Shown: one piece after another, positions 1 to 5,600 of the stretch
Position numbering within the stretch: the first letter of the stretch is position 1
Layout: each line of letters begins with the position of its first letter
Source: Ruminococcus sp.
GTDB taxonomy: Bacteria; Bacillota; Clostridia; Oscillospirales; Ruminococcaceae
Assembly (NCBI RefSeq): GCF_019417665.1
Contig: NZ_DXUU01000072.1
Coordinates: forward strand, 1-8,388
Length of the DNA stretch: 8,388 nucleotides
Direction of reading: 5' to 3'
Notes under the pieces: generated by a model
Told to the model about the DNA's origin: nothing
What the model saw: the letters and a program-made list of their open reading frames with translations, nothing else
Databases searched by the model: none
Translations under genes and position numbers: made by a program

Positions 1-193
1 ACAGGAATTGTCCTATCGGATTTTTTACTTGATTCAATTTTACTTGACATCTGAGAACAGAAAACCTATGTTAGGATTAATAAAGCTCACTTAGCACTTC
101 TATTACCTATAAGCCTAAATTTCAATAAATTTTTGCTCATATTCGGAAAGAATATTTTTATTTCTTCTATAATTTCCGCATTGAGTAGTGTCC

Positions 194-559
194 TTATAAG
201 ATATTACCTAAAGTTATATCTCCCTCATGATAAAACTCAATTAATCGTTTCATATCAACTGATATAAGCCAAGTATCAAACGAAACCGCTAATACATCAT
301 CAATGTTATCTAAAATATCATCAATATTGCACTTAATTATCGGAATTTCCGCATCAGTCCATATTACATAATATTCCTTTTCACCAGACAACATATGTAT
401 TTCATTTAAACTAACTTCATGGGAATCAGCATACTTTGAAAAATCAACTTTTCCATAAAATGTAAGATTTAAATTGGAAAGAATTTGATTTATTAGCTTA
501 TTATCCTCTACAATGCTGTAGTTTTTCAAAGTAGCTATACATTCTTCAAATAATGTCAT
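194..559 (-). CDS. Small acidic protein, probable additional immunity protein (no cognate toxin in window)
   Basis: This 121-aa protein starts at ATG 559 behind an AGGTGG SD and lies 13 bp after the previous gene, so it belongs to the same unit. I cannot name its family. Visible features: an amphipathic N-terminal helix (FEECIATLKNYSI), LTFYGKVDFSKY (32-43), EYYVIWTDAEIPI (62-74), an acidic run (NIDDILDNIDDVLAVSFDTW, 78-97), and an ending of IEFYHEGDITLG (107-118). It is soluble, with no signal peptide or membrane segment and net acidic. Size, charge and position resemble immunity proteins at the tail of Rhs or CDI loci, so it may protect against a toxin carried by other strains or by a cassette already lost. 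A second protein for the AHH tip, or an unrelated gene, cannot be excluded. Confidence 0.65.
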   Translation of the reverse strand: MTLFEECIATLKNYSIVEDNKLINQILSNLNLTFYGKVDFSKYADSHEVSLNEIHMLSGEKEYYVIWTDAEIPIIKCNIDDILDNIDDVLAVSFDTWLISVDMKRLIEFYHEGDITLGNIL

Positions 560-564
560 GCCAA

Positions 565-570
565 CCACCT
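565..570 (-). promoter_or_regulatory. Strong ribosome binding site AGGTGG selecting the ATG at 559
   Basis: Minus-strand AGGTGG lies 5 nt before ATG 559-557. The longer frame that starts at GTG 568-566 would begin inside this SD, so that start is rejected. The site sits between the preceding gene's TGA (575-573) and this ATG. Confidence 0.7.
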
Positions 571-572
571 AA

Positions 573-1358
573 TCATTTAACAATATTGAGGTGTATAAAT
601 TTTCTTAATGCTGGAAATTTTGAAAGTACTTGTATAGCATCTTTGTACTTCACTTCTTTTTCTAATTCAAAAGGCGGAGATAATACGCCTTGAAAAAGAG
701 AAACAACACTCCCAGTATATCCAAATGCTTTTTTTATTCTTAGAACGTCATTTTTGTTTGTTATTTTAGATATTACCACAACATTGCAAAGGCGAGAATC
801 TTCTGAATCTTCTTCAAATTCATCTTCTTCCGAGCATTCTTCTAACCATTCTGTTAATGCAAGTCTTGGATTCAACCGCAAAGCCCGTTCTGTGTTTGAA
901 AAATCTGGCGGCATCACTTCTACATTTATCACAATTTGTAGTCGCTTTTCTCCTACTCCAAATAGTCCCATTTTATCCAGATTTGACATTGCTTTTTCCA
1001 TAGAATTTAACCAAAAAAGTTCTTCTGCTATATAATCAGATTCTGAATGTATCTGTGATATTCTCTCTTCGTATATTTTTTGAATGTCAAGAAAATAATC
1101 ATCATATTGATACGCACAGTACGGAGAATCCGCATAAGACCATTTGTACATCTTCTTTTCAGCATCATTCACTTGATTGTCATGGATGACATGTTCCAGT
1201 GCTTCAAAAGACCAAGCTGATATAAAAGGAGTGCTATTCTCCAGCTTTATAAAAGCACAATAATAAAATTGTTCTTTATGATCATGAAACAATTGCTTAA
1301 TGCATTTACCAGCCGAATTTGTAAGCATCTTCTCTAATTCAAAACCAGAATTATTCAT
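573..1358 (-). CDS. Putative immunity protein for the AHH nuclease, DUF4303-like with acidic segment
   Basis: This 261-aa protein has an ATG at 1358-1356 that overlaps the orphan toxin's TGA (ATGA), so the two are translationally coupled; a weak AAAGGA lies about 11 nt upstream. Residues 12-165 resemble DUF4303 from memory: FYYCAFIKLE (31-40), a WSYADSPY segment (73-80), MEKAMSNLDKMGLFGVGEKR (120-139), and VINVEVMPPDFSNTERALRL (143-162). I hold this only moderately. Residues 173-188 are almost entirely Glu/Asp/Ser (ECSEEDEFEEDSEDSR) and are followed by a distinct mixed alpha/beta tail to 261. No membrane or signal sequence is present. Direct coupling to a nuclease tip supports an immunity role. 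The acidic run could mimic DNA or pair with the toxin's basic tail, which is inference. An unrelated cytoplasmic protein is possible but unlikely given the overlap. Confidence 0.75.
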   Translation of the reverse strand: MNNSGFELEKMLTNSAGKCIKQLFHDHKEQFYYCAFIKLENSTPFISAWSFEALEHVIHDNQVNDAEKKMYKWSYADSPYCAYQYDDYFLDIQKIYEERISQIHSESDYIAEELFWLNSMEKAMSNLDKMGLFGVGEKRLQIVINVEVMPPDFSNTERALRLNPRLALTEWLEECSEEDEFEEDSEDSRLCNVVVISKITNKNDVLRIKKAFGYTGSVVSLFQGVLSPPFELEKEVKYKDAIQVLSKFPALRKFIHLNIVK

Positions 1359-2209
1359 ATTTTAAAATTTCCTTTTACGACTTGTCTTCCAATTGATCTT
1401 AATTCTCGCTGCAAACCTCTTCTAATGGCTTTTTTCCCTCTTCCATTTTCACGCATTGTATTTTCAACAGAATGCAATCGTTCATTAACACGCATATTGA
1501 ATTGTTTTGTATGTGTAAAACTATGTGGCTTAGGGTTTCCTAAAGGAACACCATTTGCGGCTGTATCCACATTAAGTCCGTATTTATCAAGCAAAACTCT
1601 TGAATCTGCTGCATATGCCCAATGACCTTTCTTGCCTCCTGATGCAACGATATGAGCTGCTGCTTGATTATTACCAACATACCTTCCTTCTTTCGCCATA
1701 TTAGCTCTTAACACTTTAGCGTGGTCAGAACAATTATTATGAACCAGAACATCATAATCAGAAACAAAGTAAGTATGGAAATCAGCGACTTCGAAGTTGT
1801 AAACTGCAACATACTCGCCTTCCGGCAGTTCTACAATTTCAATGTCATCTACGCATTGTGTAGAACCATCCTTCAGCCGAACCACATCGCCGGGCTGCAA
1901 CAACTTTGCACTTGTCCAACCCTGTCCCTCTACCCAGAACGGATGGTCTTCTGTCGTTTCGATGATTTCTTCATCAATCGTCAGATAGAGTACCGTATCT
2001 GTTACATGAACATAGGTATTGACAACAGACTTGTACGCAATTTCTCCCGTTTCCGGATTTGCAGAAAGAACCAGATCTCCAATCTGAATTTCTTCGATCG
2101 GACGGTCACCATCCGCTGTTTCGATCATCGTACCAGCAGCAAAACAGCTTGCATTGAACTTGCCGTTTAATGCTCCGCTTACAAAGTTCTTTCCGGCATT
2201 GATTGCCAT
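1355..2209 (-). CDS. Orphan Hint-AHH nuclease toxin cassette (displaced Rhs C-terminus)
   Basis: This 284-aa frame lacks any Rhs shell. Residues 1-158 duplicate the main protein from Met1633 through the Hint Asn: Cys22, TTEDHPF with His89, and His157-Asn158. Residues 159-284 are unrelated to the main tip and resemble the AHH family of HNH/EndoVII nucleases: NNQAAAHIVASGG (180-192, His186), ADSRVLLDKYGLNVDTAANG (201-220, Asn219), and HSFTHTKQFN (229-238, His229 and His233). The tail after 255 is very basic, suiting DNA binding. The start was chosen as the only ATG before the homology ends. An in-frame TAA lies four codons upstream and no SD is visible, so independent translation is doubtful. 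The gene reads as a stored alternative warhead that becomes functional when recombined onto the main Rhs. The canonical AHH motif reads AAH here, so full activity is uncertain. Confidence 0.85.
   Translation of the reverse strand: MAINAGKNFVSGALNGKFNASCFAAGTMIETADGDRPIEEIQIGDLVLSANPETGEIAYKSVVNTYVHVTDTVLYLTIDEEIIETTEDHPFWVEGQGWTSAKLLQPGDVVRLKDGSTQCVDDIEIVELPEGEYVAVYNFEVADFHTYFVSDYDVLVHNNCSDHAKVLRANMAKEGRYVGNNQAAAHIVASGGKKGHWAYAADSRVLLDKYGLNVDTAANGVPLGNPKPHSFTHTKQFNMRVNERLHSVENTMRENGRGKKAIRRGLQRELRSIGRQVVKGNFKI
1358..1735 (-). other. AHH-type HNH/EndoVII nuclease tip of the orphan cassette
   Basis: Residues 159-284 of the orphan frame. The family pattern (a His-containing HIV motif, an R-x-L-L-x-x-x-G-[IL] helix, NG, then H-x3-H) is visible at His186, Arg204, Asn219-Gly220 and His229/His233. 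The first position of the usual His-His pair is Ala185. Family members are predicted metal-dependent DNases used as tips of Rhs, CDI and related toxins. Fold assignment is fairly secure; catalytic competence is not. Confidence 0.75.
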
Positions 2210-2210
2210 T
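1730..2210. repeat. Direct repeat copy B: Hint coding region of the orphan cassette
   Basis: Second copy of the 481-bp direct repeat, in the same orientation as copy A. Its upstream (minus-strand) edge falls one base before the orphan ATG, and its downstream edge falls in the first codons after the Hint Asn. It is long and identical enough to serve as a substrate for homologous recombination with copy A. Confidence 0.97.
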
Positions 2211-2246
2211 ATTGCATATTATGAAGTTGCCACTATTGGTTGGAAA

Positions 2247-2654
2247 TTATTTTTCATTTAATGGAAATAGTAGTAGATAATGATTGCAGAATGGGCACTT
2301 TAATATATTGTTCACTTTCGCATATCTTTTACAAAAAACACACCATCGCCCATTTTCTTCAACATTATTGATATATGTTATATAATCTATTTTTTTTACT
2401 GCATACTGAAAGCAAAATTCATAAATACATTCATATTTTTTAGGCAAAATATACGGAGTTATGACATGCTTCCATTCAATTCCATTGGCATATACAGGTT
2501 TTATATTTTCCTCTTTTAAGAGCATGGATAAATCCTTTTCTTTCCAATATTCCTCATTAAAATATCGTTTTTCAAATAGTTCCCAACTTTCCCAGGAATT
2601 TATTTTAATTAAAGCAGAGTAAACATCTTTTACAGTAATATCAAAATATTCCAA
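2247..2654 (-). CDS. Putative immunity protein for the ParB-like tip, with C-terminal zinc ribbon
   Basis: This 135-aa protein begins 11 bp after the rhs stop at a TTG preceded by AAGGTG. I do not recognise the family. What can be seen: an aromatic and acidic first half (WESWELFEKRYFNEEYW, residues 21-37), then a zinc-ribbon-like pattern Cys105-x2-Cys108-x11-Cys120-x2-Cys123 near the C-terminus. There is no signal peptide or membrane segment, so it should be cytoplasmic, as expected for a protein that neutralises a cytoplasm-acting toxin. The immunity role is inferred only from position: immunity genes in these loci directly follow their toxin. Composition is AT-rich, like the tip it follows and unlike the Hint region, consistent with toxin tip and immunity gene moving as a pair. 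An alternative is an unrelated small zinc-binding protein, but the tight coupling argues against it. Confidence 0.72.
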   Translation of the reverse strand: MEYFDITVKDVYSALIKINSWESWELFEKRYFNEEYWKEKDLSMLLKEENIKPVYANGIEWKHVITPYILPKKYECIYEFCFQYAVKKIDYITYINNVEENGRWCVFCKRYAKVNNILKCPFCNHYLLLFPLNEK

Positions 2655-2661
2655 AGAGATA

Positions 2662-2667
2662 CACCTT
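2662..2667 (-). promoter_or_regulatory. Ribosome binding site AAGGTG fixing the TTG start of the first immunity gene
   Basis: On the minus strand the rhs stop and this SD overlap (TAAGGTG), followed by 7 nt and then TTG at 2654-2652. No ATG or GTG lies in frame at a usable distance, so TTG is the supported start. Overlap with the toxin stop suggests translational coupling. Confidence 0.6.
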
Positions 2668-5600
2668 ACTTTTCTTTCGGATATTTTTTAGTTCCTGTTT
2701 TGGGGAGTCCATTAGATTTTAATCTTTTGTTCAAATCTCTAAATGCATCAATATCAGTTTCAATATGAACTTTTATTTTTTTGGCTTTTGTCTTCTGTGC
2801 AATGTATAGTCGACTATTGCCGTCTCGTACAACATATTGACCCTTAACATTTATTACATTAATAGGCTTAAAATTGCCTACTTGTTCTGAACCTTTCGAT
2901 ATTATTTTTTGTATAGGCCTTTTTCCATTAGGTGTATCGAAAGATGAATTTATTGTTCTTTGTGAATAATTGATTTTTCTTGGGTCAATTTCCTTGATTG
3001 CATCATCTTTACAATCATTATGAACCAGAACATCATAATCAGAAACAAAGTAAGTATGGAAATCAGCGACTTCGAAGTTGTAAACTGCAACATACTCGCC
3101 TTCCGGCAGTTCTACAATTTCAATGTCATCTACGCATTGTGTAGAACCATCCTTCAGCCGAACCACATCGCCGGGCTGCAACAACTTTGCACTTGTCCAA
3201 CCCTGTCCCTCTACCCAGAACGGATGGTCTTCTGTCGTTTCGATGATTTCTTCATCAATCGTCAGATAGAGTACCGTATCTGTTACATGAACATAGGTAT
3301 TGACAACAGACTTGTACGCAATTTCTCCCGTTTCCGGATTTGCAGAAAGAACCAGATCTCCAATCTGAATTTCTTCGATCGGACGGTCACCATCCGCTGT
3401 TTCGATCATCGTACCAGCAGCAAAACAGCTTGCATTGAACTTGCCGTTTAATGCTCCGCTGACGAAGTTCTTTCCGGCATTGATTGCCATTTCCTTCGGG
3501 TCAAATTCTCCATCTGCAAGCTGCTTGATTCCATCGCCAACTGCACCGATCGCCGCTTCTTTTAAGCCGCTCTTCACCATGCGTTTTGCAACGTTTTCTG
3601 CACACTTTGCAGGAGAAATTACCGCCGATAAGGCTCCTGTTGCCGCTGCTGACAGATATTCTCCAGCTCCGCTATTGAACTCACCATCATCCAGATAATC
3701 GCACACTGCGGTAACCGCTACATTGATCACAGCACCAATTGCAGCTTTTGCAACAAGACCCCAGAAATGTCCGTCTGGATCATTCAAAGGAATCGGATTG
3801 TTTCTGCAATATGTGTACAAATTCAAGCTGAGCGGATCATTTGCAGTACCGGTTACAGTATCTCTTGAAATGAATCGTCCAATTTCAGGATCGTAATATC
3901 TTGCACGAAGATAAATGGTTCCAGTTTCTTTGTCGAAATACTCTCCGCTGAACCGGAAGGGGTTTTCATCGTTCTCATCCGAATTCTTTTCTACGCCAAA
4001 CGCATCATACCGATAGGTTTTCGTCTTATCTCCGGTTTCGCTGGTCAGGTTGACAACATCACCGTGTGCATTCTGAAGATAGTATGTCACATCACTGGTC
4101 ATACCGTTATAGAACGCACGGCTGGAAATCAAACCTGTTCCTCGAACATAGACATCTGCTTCATATACAGATTTCCCGATGTCCACCATCAATTCTTGCC
4201 CGTCATAGACATGTGTGGTGGTTTCCCCGTTTACAGTTTTGGTTCTTCTGAGGCCATCATAACCATATGTGTAGGAAGCAGTCATTTCGCCGTTCTGTAC
4301 ACCAATCAGTTCATTTAAGCCATCGTAAGTATTTGTCTGTAAACCATCATCCGGATCATTCTTAGTCAGCTGATTTCCGTTTGCATCGTAGGTGTATACG
4401 GTATTCCGTACTACATCGCCTGTTTTCTTACTTTCTTTCTGAAGTAAGCCAGTATAATGTCCGTTTGAAGAATAATTGTAAGTAGTGATGTAGTCCTCTT
4501 CACCGCTTACTGTCATCTGAGAACGATTACTGTAATCATCATATTCATACGAGATGTTGTTGCTGATGTTTCCGTTAACCTCCGATTCGGAAACCAATCG
4601 TCCCATTCTGTCGTAATCATATGACGTCGTTTCTATTATACCACTTTCTGTACGGGTTTTGCAAGCATCAGATCCGTCTAAGTAATAAGTATAATCATAT
4701 TGAGAAATAATCTCATTAGATTTCTTATTTACAAGCGAAGTTACATGATTAGAAAGATTGTAAGAATATTCTGTTTTTGTCCCGTTTCCGTAAATTGCAG
4801 AAGCCTTATTGCCATTTTCATCATAGGTATAAGATACAGAGTCTTTTCCGGTATCTGAAACCTTAGAGAGCCGCATCTCGTCATCATACTCATATTCTGT
4901 CGTACCGTAAATTAAGAGATTTGACTGACCTAACAGCAGTTTTTCCTTATTTTCTGTACTGCCTACATAATAATATCCCTTAAAGCAATCCGGACTATGT
5001 TCTTCTGTTAAACGGCCAAGGGCATCATAGATAAAATCTGTTGTTTTCCCATTTTGAACAACTTGAATCGTTTGACCCATTTTGTCATAGGAAATTTTCT
5101 GGGATACATTTTTGCTCGTATCATCACAAACAGTATCGGATGTTAAAATACGGTTTAAGGCATCATACGTTTTTGTCGTCCTATTTCCATTAGAATCGAT
5201 AGACTGTATAACATTCTTATTTAAGTCGTAGGTAAGTGTCCCAGAATTGTAGGTTTCCGTATTGTTGGAACGTTCAATGGTACGAACAAGATTACTGTGA
5301 TCATCATATTCATACAGTGTTTCTAATCGGTCTGTATCATTTTCAGATGACATACCAGTATACATTTTAGTGCGAAGGCCATCTTTATCATAGAAATATT
5401 GTGTATAGTTCTTGGTATCGCCATCGCCATACAGAACAGTTTGTGTAATATTTCCAAGATAATCGTAAGCATATGTAACCTTGCTCCATGCTTCTTTTCC
5501 AGACCCTTGTTTTTGAATAGTTGTTTCTCCGGAAATTACGTTCCCATTTTTGTCATAACCATTTTTAGTAATGCTATACTCAATTGTACCATTAGACTCT

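Noticed and set aside
1..80. Short inverted repeats (AGGA/TCCT near 3-13 and CCTA/TAGG near 65-75) as a terminator for the cluster
   Set aside because: The stems are only 4 bp, and the U-tracts are short or absent, so no terminator can be called.
87..193. Minus-strand reading frames of roughly 25-35 codons after the last gene, looking like a possible gene remnant
   Set aside because: Two different frames stay open for a similar length, neither has a credible start with an SD, and AT-rich sequence gives such stretches by chance.
560..568. GTG start at 568 for the small acidic gene, giving 124 aa
   Set aside because: This GTG is part of the AGGTGG SD that serves the ATG at 559, so the 121-aa form is better supported.
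1721..2170. Plus-strand open frame (149 aa) also present almost identically at 3020-3451
   Set aside because: Its apparent conservation is only the antisense shadow of the duplicated Hint region. It has no SD, and its composition follows the minus-strand codons.
3017..3427. True splicing intein interrupting the Rhs protein
   Set aside because: The domain sits at the border with a variable toxin tip, lacks a homing endonuclease, and is followed by Asp-Cys rather than a nucleophile directly after the Asn, so a cleaving pretoxin Hint domain fits better.
1730..3491. Composite transposon or IS-mediated duplication of the Hint region
   Set aside because: No transposase, terminal inverted repeats or target-site duplication is visible. 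The repeats are coding Hint sequence, which fits recombination between rhs loci better.
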